From a virus: a stretch of 64,000 nucleotides of DNA. Each line of letters begins with the position of its first letter. Positions within the stretch are counted from its first letter, which is position 1. The position numbers and the translations under genes are program-made. A model generated the notes under the pieces. That model did not search any database, was not told the DNA's origin, and saw nothing but the letters and a program-made list of their open reading frames with translations. Positions 29,401 through 37,994 of this stretch are shown in pieces. The stretch covers positions 39,481 to 103,480 of the IMG/VR virus record IMGVR_UViG_3300028024_000077; one strand, given 5' to 3'.

Positions 29401-31407
29401 GGCCCCTTCGGTGACGATCTGGATTTCTGGGAAGTCGGAGGCGTCATTGGCACTTACGGTAGCTGGCCGCATGGCGCCTCTTCAACGCTACAGGTCAAGG
29501 CTAACAAGCCTACCCTCGCAACCCATCTGTTCGATGGTTTGCCTGGATCGTATCAAGCCAGCTTTCGGGTCAACGGCAACCCCGACCCGGACAGCGTATG
29601 GTCAACCAACGGCGTTGGCGCAATCAGCGCTCCGAAGACCTTCATTGGTGGTGACGACTCCAATGAGATGTTTCACGGCGCCATCGCCGAGATCGTCTTT
29701 TTCAATCGGTTGCTCTCGGCGGCGGAAATCAACCAGGTCGAAAACTACCTGATCAGGAAGTGGGCCATCCCGGCAGACCTGCGGGCGACGCTCACAGCAG
29801 ATGCCGAGATTGCCGCGAACATCCAGGGGCCGGCCGCACAGTTCGCCACCAATATCACCGGGCAGCCCGCACTGACCTCTGCACTGAGCACGCAAATCAC
29901 GACCGCCAGTTTGATGACGGATGCGGCGGCGATTGCGGCTGGATTGACGACCCAGATTAAGCTTGGCGCGGCTCCGGCCGACGTGGCGATAATCGTGGCA
30001 GGACTGTCCACCCAGATCAAGCTCGGGGCGACCCTGACCGACGCCGCCATCATCTCGGCCGGCTTCACGACAAGCATTAAACTGGCGGCTGCCACCACCG
30101 GCTCCGCGTCGGCATCTGGCGCGCTGACCACCGCGATCCAAATGAACGCGACGCTGGCCGGCGCGTCTGCGATCACCGCAGGTCTCACGGTTGGCGCTCG
30201 CCTGGCGGCATCGTTGTTAGCGAGCACGGCTCTGACGCCGGCCGTTACGGCCCAAATCAAGCTGGCTGCGGCGCCGGCCGCGTCCGCAACGCTGACCGCC
30301 ACCATCACGCCGAACATCTACCCGGTCTCGATCATCTCGGGCGCCGCCGTGGGTGCGCCGATAGTTACGCCTGGCGCTGCCACCGTCTCACCGGCCACGA
30401 TCAGCTCGGGCAACCAGGTCGGCGCCCCGACGGCGACCACTGTCAGCACGATCTCCGGCCCGACGATCCCAGCCGGCAGTGCCGTTGGCAGCCCGACCGC
30501 CACCGGCGGCGCTATCACGATCGGCCCGGCCAGTATTTCTGGGACAACCATTGGTCAGCCGACTGTCTCGCCCCAGCCGGTTACGGTCTCCCCGCCGTCG
30601 ATTGATCCAACCTCGGCCTTTGGTTCGGTCAAGGTCAACCTTAATATCGCGGCCAACTCGATAACCTCGACGGCCCAGGTCGGCTCGCCGGCGGTGTCAG
30701 AGGGCGCGAATACGATCTTCGCCTCGGGCATCGACAGCACGGTCACGTTCGGCCCGTTCACGCTGGCGACCAGCGCGAAGACCATTCAGGCGGTGTCGAT
30801 CGACCCGACCGCGTCCTTTGGCACGGCCGGCGTCACCATTACGCAGAAGGTCACGCTCGACAGCATCAACCCGACTTCGCAGATCGGAGCGCTCTCGGTC
30901 GCGCCCGGCGCGGTCACCCTGCGTATGTCCGAGATCATCCCCGGCACGGTTGTCCCGCAGGCGACGTTATCGGTCGGCCCGGTCACGGTGCAGATGGACA
31001 GCCTTGGTCCCACGGCGACGGTCGGCGGCTTCAGTCTGTTGCCGCAGCAGTTCGTCACATTGGAAGCGGGCATCGACAGTACGGTGCTGGTCGGCGACCC
31101 GGTCATCGTCAAGGGCGCGGCGACGATCAAGGTCAACTCCATCGAGAGCACGGTCAGCTTCTCGCCGGCCACATTGACAAGCGGCCCGGTCTTGATCGAC
31201 CTGCCTGGTATCGCCAGCACGGCGGTAGTTACGGCTGGCTTTTATGTCATTCGCCATTTCCTGGCGCCAGCGGAGCGGACGCTGAAAGTCCTGGCCGATC
31301 TTCGCTATGTGACGGCCGATCCCGAAATTCGCACGATCAAGATTGCACCCGATCCCGAGAACCGCATGATCAATATCGCGCCCGAGGAAAGAACACTAGG
31401 AGCTTGA
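26428..31407 (+). CDS. Giant repeat-rich lectin-like fibre protein (1659 aa)
   Basis: Architecture: a beta domain (about 3-230, with LYFHNATFSG and IELWTKITQSMATSYTATFY) duplicated near 490-710 (TLYFHHEAP, VELWNRVNQASATACFLDFY); a LamG/ConA-like domain between them (about 230-430); then 20-residue repeats of LTTQIKLxA type (about 720-870); a second lectin-like domain (about 880-1110, GLVGWYDAADEGTIYLDSSG onward); more 20-residue repeats (about 1135-1295); 13-14 repeats of about 22 residues (ISSTxxVGxP type, 1296-1605); and a C-terminal segment with DPEIRTIKIAPDPENRMINI. Likely a host- or surface-binding fibre. Its place between terminase and portal suggests a head-attached fibre (inference). 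Confidence 0.8.
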   Translation: MATRLYFHNATFSGSGTYPSGTYPSVTKNFSFTNSATLKQMNTTKGSSQASQTGTTVASTSAQNGYVGMWVSPPLVAQTIDLAALSASALRVGCAESNTNSNFSPLAICAYIWRPSTGARISVFFGGVSSILDAGCASGKPSAASTEQQALSNALASGINPVVQDGDVIVIELWTKITQSMATSYTATFYYDGTVDPTATNTATSSAASYIEFPGSIQFKDMAASLKTGRGRDGVTTADIFNGISRSSALTGAINSSQLVVSFWAAPQSNANSQYVIYGNNQLRIYFTNGKLWVIIYDSSSTNSLWLNTTANVADGALHHYAISVDTNYAAGAKKYQIAVDSNLQTLTVTDSNPAFTIDLTNANYYPFYVGNTNNQLSGLTGDLGELYVEQGVYLDFSVAANVQKFRTIGGYPANLTANDESNSYNAKLPLGTSRDANYDTNALIYLTIGEGNLVSQWSVNYGAGGTFTQFGTLYRSSGLPKAGAQLLASLDQTTLYFHHEAPTGAASYPASDQSYATATNTSLAAGQLRSMDLTPGDYVGTSQVFYMEVQTSAALGIQQNYFGSFVSKKIGSAVTIGTLPITIDISAYESNAAANLEHLAAVIYVWRPSTSSVVDYILDYPIDGVAFKEPFAAALTPQILTITADQFPYANKVAALPGDVIVVELWNRVNQASATACFLDFYFEGDPNIYAGMPGSITFSDAISFSDGPSANPTSSSTLIGSLATQITLASSNSAAASITATLSSLPAQLVASLGDAATVTAPLTTQIKLGASLAASASNTAGLTTQIKAAANLAGQASITATLSSVAAALAATLGDAATITAPLTTQIKLATALAGSTSLTPIITTKIQLASSMTAGASIAAVLGPNSISAFLKAKATLADFLPSNLSGLVGWYDAADEGTIYLDSSGNVQVWYDKSPSQIDVSQVTVANRPAYSATGFSGALPGIVFDGSTDRLESSVSPFDTIPAHSFFAVYKLSTTSGGYNTVYGLGPFGDDLDFWEVGGVIGTYGSWPHGASSTLQVKANKPTLATHLFDGLPGSYQASFRVNGNPDPDSVWSTNGVGAISAPKTFIGGDDSNEMFHGAIAEIVFFNRLLSAAEINQVENYLIRKWAIPADLRATLTADAEIAANIQGPAAQFATNITGQPALTSALSTQITTASLMTDAAAIAAGLTTQIKLGAAPADVAIIVAGLSTQIKLGATLTDAAIISAGFTTSIKLAAATTGSASASGALTTAIQMNATLAGASAITAGLTVGARLAASLLASTALTPAVTAQIKLAAAPAASATLTATITPNIYPVSIISGAAVGAPIVTPGAATVSPATISSGNQVGAPTATTVSTISGPTIPAGSAVGSPTATGGAITIGPASISGTTIGQPTVSPQPVTVSPPSIDPTSAFGSVKVNLNIAANSITSTAQVGSPAVSEGANTIFASGIDSTVTFGPFTLATSAKTIQAVSIDPTASFGTAGVTITQKVTLDSINPTSQIGALSVAPGAVTLRMSEIIPGTVVPQATLSVGPVTVQMDSLGPTATVGGFSLLPQQFVTLEAGIDSTVLVGDPVIVKGAATIKVNSIESTVSFSPATLTSGPVLIDLPGIASTAVVTAGFYVIRHFLAPAERTLKVLADLRYVTADPEIRTIKIAPDPENRMINIAPEERTLGA

Positions 31408-31408
31408 A

Positions 31409-31675
31409 ATGAAGACCATTGAGAAAGACCCGAACGCGACCCTGGATTACTCGGTCGATTGGAGCCAGTGGCTTGGTGACGACAAGATTACGAGCAGCAC
31501 CTGGATTATCCCGACCGGCATCAAGAAGACCATCGATAGTCATGACGATGTCTCGGCGACCGTCTGGTTGAGCGGCGGCCGGATGGGGGAGGAGCACGTC
31601 ATCACCAACCGGATCGTGACTCAGGCCGGCCGCAAGGACGATCGAAGTTTCGTCCTGTCGATCGTCCGCCGCTAA
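31409..31675 (+). CDS. Small virion-type protein (88 aa)
   Basis: IEKDPNATLDYSVDWSQWLG, then TSSTWIIPTGI: this phage protein type is often encoded next to small fibre or head proteins. Beta-rich, probably a tip or joint domain for the giant fibre. One base after its stop codon. Confidence 0.7.
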   Translation: MKTIEKDPNATLDYSVDWSQWLGDDKITSSTWIIPTGIKKTIDSHDDVSATVWLSGGRMGEEHVITNRIVTQAGRKDDRSFVLSIVRR

Positions 31676-31689
31676 TGTGGCTTGATAAT

Positions 31690-31705
31690 AAGTCAGTCAT
31701 GACTT
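31690..31705 (+). promoter_or_regulatory. Operator-like site (N8) before portal operon
   Basis: AAGT-cagtcatg-ACTT with long flanking symmetry (ATAAGTCA / TGACTTAT), followed by ATTATATT. Confidence 0.7.
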
Positions 31706-31730
31706 ATTATATTAGAAAATCGGACGGAAC

Positions 31731-33275
31731 ATGACCGACCAAGCAGAACAGCAACGGCTCAAGGCGTTTCTTGAGCGCCGCCATCCCCGTTATAACGAAT
31801 TCGTATGCCAATGGGACTTTTTGGAGTCCTGCTACGAAGGCGGTCGCGCTTGGTTTGAAGGCAACATCTTCAAATACCTGAAGGAAGGCCCGAAGGAATA
31901 CCAAGACCGCGTCAGCCGCGCCTATCGCTTCAACCACTCCCGCGAAGTGGTCGATCTGGTCAACAAATACATCTTCAAGGGCAAGATCGAGCGCAACGAG
32001 GACGACGCGCCGGACGAGATCAAGCAGTTCTGGGAGCATGCGACCCTGAATGGCGGTTGCATCGACACCTTCATGCGCTACTCGTCCACCAAGGCGTCAA
32101 CCTTTGGCTGCGCCTATATCGTCGTCGATAGCTCGGCCAAGGGCGAGATCCTGACCAAAGCCGATGAGAAGGCGGCCGGTCTGCGTGTTTATGCCTACCT
32201 GGTTAAGCCCCAGGACATGCTCGACATTTCCTTTGACGACAATGGCGAGATTAATTGGTGTCTGATCCGCGAAGTCTACCGCGACGACGGCGATCCGATC
32301 GACTCCAGCGGCGAGTGCGACTACCAGTATCGCCTATGGATGCGCGATCAGTGGCAGCTCTACCGGATCAGGCGCGAAGGTCGCAAGCAGGTTATCTATC
32401 TCGACAGCACCGGCCCGAACCAGATTGGCGTTGTCCCGGTCATCAAGCTCGATCATGTGGATAGCGACGACAAGTGGACGGCGCCCTCGCTGATCGGCGA
32501 GATTGGCTACCTGGATCGCGCCGTCGCCAACTACCTGTCCAACCTGGATGCGATCATCCAGGATCAGACGTTCAGCCAGTTGGCGATGCCCGGCCAGGCG
32601 CTTATGCCCGGCGACGACACGCACAACGCTCTGCTGGAACTCGGCACGAAGCGGATCTTCATCTACAACGGCGAGAGTGGGGCGGCGCCCCAGTTCATTT
32701 CGCCCGACCCGAAACAGGCAACTGTCATCATCGGGGTGATCAACAAGATCATCTCGGAGATCTATCACACCGTCGGTATGGCCGGCGAGCGCACGAAGCA
32801 GGACAACGCCCAAGGCATCGACAACTCGTCCGGTGTTGCTAAGGCGTATGACTTCGAGCGCATGAATGCCCTGCTGACTTCTAAGGCGGATACCTTGAAG
32901 CGGGCTGAGAACGCCATCATCAAGCTGGTCTGCCTGTATCGTGGTGTCCCGGCGCCCGAACTGGATTTGATCGCCTATCCGGCCACATTCGACGTTCGCG
33001 GCATCTATGACGAATTTGAGATCGCCACCCAGCTCGATCTGATCGCCGCGCCCGACGAAGTGCGCCGCGAACAGATGAAGGCGGTGATTGCCAAGCTATT
33101 TCCAGCACTTTCCCAGGATCTGAAAAAGACCTTTGAACAGGCTTTGAAGTCCTGGCCCCCGGCGGCCCCGGAGCCCGCACTGCTTAGCGCTAGTGGTGTG
33201 GGAAAGCCAAAGCTGCCACCGAGCGGTCAAGCGAATGACCAAACCAAACCTGGCCAAGCGACAGGCCAAAACTAG
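31731..33275 (+). CDS. Portal protein (514 aa)
   Basis: Typical portal size and position after terminase. RHPRYNEFVCQWDFLESCYE, FGCAYIVVD, VPVIKLDHVDSDDKW and the late helical TVGMAGERTKQDNAQGID region (the wing-to-crown transition) fit portals of siphophages. The C-terminus is Pro/Gln-rich. It forms the dodecameric DNA channel at one capsid vertex. Confidence 0.85.
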   Translation: MTDQAEQQRLKAFLERRHPRYNEFVCQWDFLESCYEGGRAWFEGNIFKYLKEGPKEYQDRVSRAYRFNHSREVVDLVNKYIFKGKIERNEDDAPDEIKQFWEHATLNGGCIDTFMRYSSTKASTFGCAYIVVDSSAKGEILTKADEKAAGLRVYAYLVKPQDMLDISFDDNGEINWCLIREVYRDDGDPIDSSGECDYQYRLWMRDQWQLYRIRREGRKQVIYLDSTGPNQIGVVPVIKLDHVDSDDKWTAPSLIGEIGYLDRAVANYLSNLDAIIQDQTFSQLAMPGQALMPGDDTHNALLELGTKRIFIYNGESGAAPQFISPDPKQATVIIGVINKIISEIYHTVGMAGERTKQDNAQGIDNSSGVAKAYDFERMNALLTSKADTLKRAENAIIKLVCLYRGVPAPELDLIAYPATFDVRGIYDEFEIATQLDLIAAPDEVRREQMKAVIAKLFPALSQDLKKTFEQALKSWPPAAPEPALLSASGVGKPKLPPSGQANDQTKPGQATGQN

Positions 33276-33285
33276 GAAGTGAAAC

Positions 33286-34056
33286 ATGGACGAAGACGAA
33301 AAGCTCAAGCAGGAGCAATTGGAAGCGGAGAAGAAGGCCGCTGAAGAGGCTGCAGCCAAGGAAGCCGAAGGCAAGGAGTCCAAGAAGGACGAGAAGCCAG
33401 GCGTTAGCGACGCCGAAGCCAAGCTCATGCGCGAGGTGATGCAGAAGAAGGACAAGATCAAGGAACTCGAAACCAAGATCAAGAACTTCGACGGCATCAA
33501 TCCCGAGGAAGTTCGGGCGTTGTTGGCCGAGAAGAAGAAGCAGGAAGAGGAAGCCCTTGAGAAGAAGGGTGAGTACGATCGCCTGCGTCAACGGATGGCT
33601 GATGAGCATCAGGCCGAGCTGAAGGCCGTCAAGAATCAGTTCGCGGAGATCGCGGATCTGAACAAGTCCCTGAAGGCCAATATCGAGGAGCTGACCGTTG
33701 GTCAGGCGTTCGCGAATTCCAATTTCATCTCCCAGGAAACCATTCTGACGCCGGGCAAGGCCCGGATCATCTATGGTAGTCACTTCGATGTCGAGGACGG
33801 CCAGGTCGTTGCGTATGACAAGCCGCGCGGTGCGAGCGAACGCACTAAGCTGGTTGACGCACGCGGCGCGTCGTTGTCGTTCGAAGAATCCTTGAAGCGC
33901 ATCGTGGACACCGACCCCGACAAGGATCGCATGATCCGTTCGAAGGCGAAGTCCGGCGCGGAGAGCAAGACCGAGACTGTGAAGGTGAAGGAGAAGGAGC
34001 CTGATCTTCGCGGTCGCAGTCGTATCGCGGCAGCCTTGGGCGCTGCCAAAAAGTAG
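33286..34056 (+). CDS. Scaffolding protein (256 aa)
   Basis: The N-terminal about 130 residues are Lys/Glu/Ala-rich coiled coil. A short folded part follows (GQAFANSNFISQETILTP, then SHFDVEDGQVVAY), and a basic C-terminus (RGRSRIAAALGAAKK) for capsid contact. Position between portal and major capsid supports an internal scaffold. No protease motif is seen. Confidence 0.8.
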   Translation: MDEDEKLKQEQLEAEKKAAEEAAAKEAEGKESKKDEKPGVSDAEAKLMREVMQKKDKIKELETKIKNFDGINPEEVRALLAEKKKQEEEALEKKGEYDRLRQRMADEHQAELKAVKNQFAEIADLNKSLKANIEELTVGQAFANSNFISQETILTPGKARIIYGSHFDVEDGQVVAYDKPRGASERTKLVDARGASLSFEESLKRIVDTDPDKDRMIRSKAKSGAESKTETVKVKEKEPDLRGRSRIAAALGAAKK

Positions 34057-34086
34057 TAGGGCCATCTGAAATCGGCGTGTTATAAT

Positions 34087-34102
34087 AAGTAAATAATGAC
34101 TT
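34087..34102 (+). promoter_or_regulatory. Operator-like site (N8) before major capsid
   Basis: AAGT-aaataatg-ACTT, exact, with TATAAT immediately upstream and a second imperfect site at 34151. Confidence 0.65.
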
Positions 34103-34150
34103 ACTAATTCGAGCTGTCCGACAGCTTCGTGACCTCGTGTCCTGAAAAGT

Positions 34151-34166
34151 AAGTAACCGCTGATTT
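34151..34166 (+). promoter_or_regulatory. Operator-like site (N8, one mismatch)
   Basis: AAGT-aaccgctg-ATTT; the spacer nearly equals that of the site at 964. It lies 38 bases before the major capsid start. Confidence 0.45.
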
Positions 34167-34203
34167 TGTGGTTGTTTCAATCCAGAGGAAATGGAGAAAT
34201 ACA

Positions 34204-35106
34204 ATGCCTCTTTTGAGGGAAGAAGCTGAGAAGCTGTCGCGAGAGAGCCTCGAAGCGGGCGTGATCGAGGAGATCATCGATCGCGAAGACCTGTTCGCCA
34301 TCCTGCCGTTCATGCCGGTTGTCGGCAAGGCTTACGTCTACGACCGCGAAAACACGCTGTCGGAAGCGGATTTCCTGGACGTGAATGACACTGTGAACGA
34401 AGGCGCCGCCACGTTCGCGGAAGTTGTGTCCAAACTCCGCATCCTGATCGGTGATGTGGACGTGGACAAGTTCCTTCAGTCCACCCAGAGCGACACCAAT
34501 GACCAGAAGGCGACCCAGATCGCCCTCAAGGCCAAGGGTCTCGCCCGCAAGTTCCGCCGCACCCTGGCGATCGGCGACGCCACCGCCAATGCGAAGGAAT
34601 TCGACGGCATCAGCAAGCTGGTCACCGCCGGCCAGACCTTCAACGCTGGCGCCAACGGCGGCGCTCTGACGCTCGGCATGCTGGATCAGCTCCTGGACAC
34701 CGTTCCGAATGGCGCTGACTTCATCATGATGCGTCCGGGCACGATCCGCGCTCACAAGGCTCTGCTGCGCGCCACCGGCGGCACGGACGCTGCAATGGTG
34801 CAGTTGCCGAACTTCGGTCGCCCGGTGCTGACACACTCCGGCGTTCCGATCATCATGAATGAGTTCATGCCGGGCGCCGAAACTGTCGGTACTGGCACGA
34901 ACCTCTGCTCGGTCTACGCTGGCCGTCTGAACGAGCTGGATGGTCTCCATGGCATCTACGGCGGCCCGAACGCCGGTGTGCAGGTCGAGGATATCGGCAC
35001 TGTGCAGAACAAGGATGCGACCCGCACCCGTCTGAAGTGGTATGTCGGCCTCGCGCTGAAGTCCACCAAGTCGCTGGCGCGTCTGGCCGGCGTGTCCAAC
35101 GTCTAA
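34204..35106 (+). CDS. Major capsid protein (300 aa)
   Basis: ATG 34204 follows a GGAG-type site; an upstream in-frame start at 34168 lies next to the operator. DFIMMRPGTIRAHKALL and NFGRPVLTHSGVPIIMNEF are typical of HK97-fold capsid proteins of this length class. Position after the scaffold and a strong terminator behind it fit a highly expressed gene. Confidence 0.85.
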   Translation: MPLLREEAEKLSRESLEAGVIEEIIDREDLFAILPFMPVVGKAYVYDRENTLSEADFLDVNDTVNEGAATFAEVVSKLRILIGDVDVDKFLQSTQSDTNDQKATQIALKAKGLARKFRRTLAIGDATANAKEFDGISKLVTAGQTFNAGANGGALTLGMLDQLLDTVPNGADFIMMRPGTIRAHKALLRATGGTDAAMVQLPNFGRPVLTHSGVPIIMNEFMPGAETVGTGTNLCSVYAGRLNELDGLHGIYGGPNAGVQVEDIGTVQNKDATRTRLKWYVGLALKSTKSLARLAGVSNV

Positions 35107-35116
35107 GCCAGAACAT

Positions 35117-35132
35117 AAGTCAGTAGTGACTT
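35117..35132 (+). promoter_or_regulatory. Operator-like site (N8) followed by terminator
   Basis: AAGT-cagtagtg-ACTT, exact. It sits between the capsid stop and the hairpin at 35139. Confidence 0.65.
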
Positions 35133-35138
35133 AGGGAG

Positions 35139-35166
35139 TGGGCGAGAGGCAACTCTCGCCCATTTT
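35139..35166 (+). terminator. Rho-independent terminator after major capsid
   Basis: TGGGCGAGAG (35139-35148) and CTCTCGCCCA (35153-35162) with a GCAA tetraloop, then TTTTC. Confidence 0.85.
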
Positions 35167-35178
35167 CATAGGAGCATC

Positions 35179-35433
35179 ATGAAAATCACCGTCTATTCAT
35201 CTGACACCTGTCCCTGGTGCGACCGCGCCAAAGAGCTGCTCAAGAGCCAGGATATCGTCTTCGACGAAATCAACGTGAAGGCATCACCCGAGCACTTCGA
35301 ACAGTTCCAGCGCGAGACCAAGAGCGCCAAGACCGTTCCGCAGATCGTCATCAACGGCGAGAACCTCGGCGGCTACGACGCGCTCTACGCCTTGCACAAG
35401 GCGGGACAGCTCAGTCAATTCATCGGGAAGTGA
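35179..35433 (+). CDS. Glutaredoxin-like protein (84 aa)
   Basis: CPWC redox motif (11-14), TVPQI (52-56) and GGYD (64-67) are the three glutaredoxin hallmarks. It is complete in length. Phage glutaredoxins can serve ribonucleotide reductase, but none is encoded here. Being in the head operon, it may act in virion thiol chemistry (inference). AGGAG ribosome site. Confidence 0.85.
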   Translation: MKITVYSSDTCPWCDRAKELLKSQDIVFDEINVKASPEHFEQFQRETKSAKTVPQIVINGENLGGYDALYALHKAGQLSQFIGK

Positions 35434-35439
35434 GGAAAA

Positions 35440-36051
35440 ATGAAGGTTCGCATCACCGAGCCGGGCTGGGAGACATTCACCGGCCAATTTGCTGAAGTGG
35501 AATTTGCCGATGGCGTTTCGACCGTCGAGCTGTCTGGTTTCCAGATCGCGCGCCTCGGCGCCTCGGTCCGCCTGGAAAGCCTGGATGGCTTGCAGCAGAG
35601 CCCATCCGCCGACCTCGTGCGCCATGCCGAAATGAACGCCGACGACGCGGCCGGCTTTGACGCCGTCAACCTCGAAGTCGCGCCGGGCAAGGAGCTGAAG
35701 AAGATCTACACCCGCGCCGAGCTGGAAGAGGTCGCGGACAAGGAGGGCATCGCCGGCCTGCGTCTGATCGGCGACACCCACGGCATCAAGTCGCGCAAGA
35801 TCGTTGAGCTGATGGAGCTGATCCTGAAGGCCCAGAGCGGCGACGAGAAGCCGGCCGAAGAGCCCAAGGTCGAAGCTCCGGTCGAGGAGACCAAGGCGAA
35901 AGAGCCCGTCGAGGAGGTCAAGTCGGACGAAACGGCCAAGGAAGGCGAGGCGGAGCCAGAAGCGGACACGCCGGCCCCGGAAGGCGAGCAGTCGCAGCCC
36001 GAGGGTGAAAGCCAGGCCGAACAGACCGACACCGGCAGCCAGGAAGGCTAA
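35440..36051 (+). CDS. Head-region protein with acidic low-complexity tail (203 aa)
   Basis: A beta-rich N-terminal domain (VRITEPGWETFTGQFAEVEF), a helix-extended-loop-helix-like part (AGLRLIGDTHGIKSRKIVEL), and about 75 residues rich in Glu/Pro/Lys. Probably a head-completion or decoration protein by position. Confidence 0.65.
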   Translation: MKVRITEPGWETFTGQFAEVEFADGVSTVELSGFQIARLGASVRLESLDGLQQSPSADLVRHAEMNADDAAGFDAVNLEVAPGKELKKIYTRAELEEVADKEGIAGLRLIGDTHGIKSRKIVELMELILKAQSGDEKPAEEPKVEAPVEETKAKEPVEEVKSDETAKEGEAEPEADTPAPEGEQSQPEGESQAEQTDTGSQEG

Positions 36052-36053
36052 CC

Positions 36054-36848
36054 ATGCTGACAACCTATCGTCACGCGCAGGAAGTTACGGTCCAGATCCC
36101 CTGTGTGGATCTGGCCGGCGATCCCATCGCGCCAATCTCAGCGTCTTACCGCCTGCTGGATAAGATGTTGCAGGAAATCGCCCCAGCGACCGCTTTGCCG
36201 GACGTGACGGCGGGCACGGAAGTCCTGAGCGTGACGATAGGTGCAGCGGCTAATACGCTCACAAGCGGCCGCCTACGCGATGTTCGCGTGGTCGAAGTCT
36301 CGATCCAGACCGAGGGCGGCACGGTGGTCGCCACGGCCCGCTATGCGATCGAGGCCGACAATACCTTCTCGATCATGGTCAACACGTTCCAGACCTTCGA
36401 AGAGGCGGAACTGAATGCCATGGAGATGAGCGGCCTGGTCTCCTGGGACGGCAAAGCAGAGCCCCAGAAGCGCGCGGCGCTGGCCGACGCCTTCATCAAC
36501 CTCTGCAAGCTGAAATTCCATGTGCCCGGCATGTGGGCCCAGAACCGCATCCACGATTACTGGATCAACCGGATCGGCCATCTGCAATATTACTCAGCCG
36601 CCGAGTTTCAGGCTCTCGATCCGCTGTTCGTGAACGCGGTCAAGAAAGCCCAGGTCGCGGAAGCCGACGTGCTGCTCAATGGCGACCCCAATGGCAAGCT
36701 GCGCCGGGAAGGCGTCATTTCCTATACGATCGGCGAAAGCAGCCAATTCTTCCGGCCGGCCAAGCCGCTGGATCTCCCGATTTCGCCCCAGGCGGTCAAG
36801 TATCTGCAAGGCTACCTGAACTGGTCGAAGACGCTGGTGAGGGGATAG
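36054..36848 (+). CDS. Head-tail connector-region protein (264 aa)
   Basis: The N-terminal beta domain may contact the capsid or portal; the C-terminal half is helical (EEAELNAMEMSGLVSWD, FINLCKLKFHVPGMWAQNRI). Position after capsid genes suggests a connector/adaptor. Overlaps the next gene at TAGTG. Confidence 0.65.
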   Translation: MLTTYRHAQEVTVQIPCVDLAGDPIAPISASYRLLDKMLQEIAPATALPDVTAGTEVLSVTIGAAANTLTSGRLRDVRVVEVSIQTEGGTVVATARYAIEADNTFSIMVNTFQTFEEAELNAMEMSGLVSWDGKAEPQKRAALADAFINLCKLKFHVPGMWAQNRIHDYWINRIGHLQYYSAAEFQALDPLFVNAVKKAQVAEADVLLNGDPNGKLRREGVISYTIGESSQFFRPAKPLDLPISPQAVKYLQGYLNWSKTLVRG

Positions 36849-37606
36849 TGGTCTCGAACAGGATGACCGAGGTCGCCCAGAAGGCGAGCGACCGCTATCT
36901 GATGGTGATCCAGGCCCTCCGGGGCGTCTACCACAGTGCAATCAGCGGCTCGAACCCATTCAAGGAGTTGGTGCGCCGCCGCCTACTCGACGAAGCGCAC
37001 AACATCGGCCGGTCGTTTCTCGAAACAGAAGCGCAGCAAGTCAATTACGAGCTATCGCAGATCGCGCTTGTAGCCGTCAGGGACGCGCGCACAGCCGTCG
37101 GGGCAGGGGTAGGGGCTCAAGAGCTAGACAAGCGCGTCAGCGATCATCTGAGTGAGATCGCGCAGCAGCTCCAACTGGACATCACCCATCAGCTCCAGCG
37201 GGACATCGACACGGTCCAACGCAAATTCCGCTCGATGATGCTCCAGGCCAACCTCAAGGCGACGGCGACCGGCGGGAAGCGACAGTCTCACCTGGTCAAC
37301 TTGCTCGCTCATGACCAAGGCGATCTCAAATTCACGTTCACAGACCGCCTTAACCGCCGCTGGCCCAGCCAGAAGTTCATTCGCACGATCTGGCGTGCGG
37401 CAATGGTGCAGGTCTACAACGAGACCATCATGATCGTCGGGTCAGAGTTTGGCGTCGATCGCTTCAAGGTCACCGGCGAAGACCCGGCCCACAAGTTCTA
37501 TGGCGAGATCCTGACGCTCGACAGCGGCGCGAACAGCTACGCCGGCATGAAGGACGAGATCTTCCATCCCAACACCAACCTGCGGCTGTCAATAGTAAGT
37601 AAGTAA
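36848..37606 (+). CDS. Minor head (MuF-like) protein (252 aa)
   Basis: GTG 36848 overlaps the previous stop and has GAGGGG just upstream; ATG 36863 is possible. The frame is open further left but overlaps the previous gene. Long helices, then a C-terminal domain with DPAHKFYGEILTLDSG and EIFHPN, like MuF-type minor head proteins, but without the usual Cys after HPN. The final TAA belongs to the operator at 37597. Confidence 0.65.
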   Translation: MVSNRMTEVAQKASDRYLMVIQALRGVYHSAISGSNPFKELVRRRLLDEAHNIGRSFLETEAQQVNYELSQIALVAVRDARTAVGAGVGAQELDKRVSDHLSEIAQQLQLDITHQLQRDIDTVQRKFRSMMLQANLKATATGGKRQSHLVNLLAHDQGDLKFTFTDRLNRRWPSQKFIRTIWRAAMVQVYNETIMIVGSEFGVDRFKVTGEDPAHKFYGEILTLDSGANSYAGMKDEIFHPNTNLRLSIVSK

Positions 37607-37639
37607 TGACTTCATTTACCGCAGCCAAAGCGGTATAAT
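37597..37639 (+). promoter_or_regulatory. Operator-like site (N8) plus TATAAT, leaderless promoter
   Basis: AAGT-aagtaatg-ACTT (37597-37612); TTCATT, beginning within its right half, lies 17 bases before TATAAT (37634-37639). The ATG at 37647 is at the expected transcription start, so the message would be leaderless. Confidence 0.6.
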
Positions 37640-37646
37640 TGTCGGT

Positions 37647-37994
37647 ATGGCACTTTTCGCACCGACCGCATGCACGTTGAAGACGATGGACGGCGAGACT
37701 GATGAATTCGGTCAGCCTTCCTTTAGCACAGCACGCCCGGTCCAGTGCGCCGTCGTGAAGTTCCAGCTTGGGCGCGAGAAGACCTCCGTGCGCGCCGATA
37801 GCTCGGGATCACGCGGCAATGCCGAGGAAATTGTCGCTGACGCCCGCCTGCTGTTCCCGCCGGATACCCAGATCACCATCGGCGACCTGGTTAATCTGTT
37901 TGCGACCGACCTGCGGGTGCTGAATTTGATGCCGCGCCTGTCCGTCGCCGGTCAGCTCGATCACTATCAGGTGGATCTCGAACGATGGGCTTGA
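37647..37994 (+). CDS. Head-tail joining (stopper-like) protein (115 aa)
   Basis: Small beta-barrel-type sequence (VQCAVVKFQLGREKTSVRAD, DTQITIGDLVNLFATDLRVL) and position before a gp10-like protein match head-tail stoppers. Overlaps the next gene by 10 bases. Confidence 0.65.
   Translation: MALFAPTACTLKTMDGETDEFGQPSFSTARPVQCAVVKFQLGREKTSVRADSSGSRGNAEEIVADARLLFPPDTQITIGDLVNLFATDLRVLNLMPRLSVAGQLDHYQVDLERWA

Noticed and set aside
36533-36847. N-terminal extension of the MuF-like gene
   Set aside because: Overlaps the connector gene out of frame; GTG at 36848 has a ribosome site and a coupled stop.
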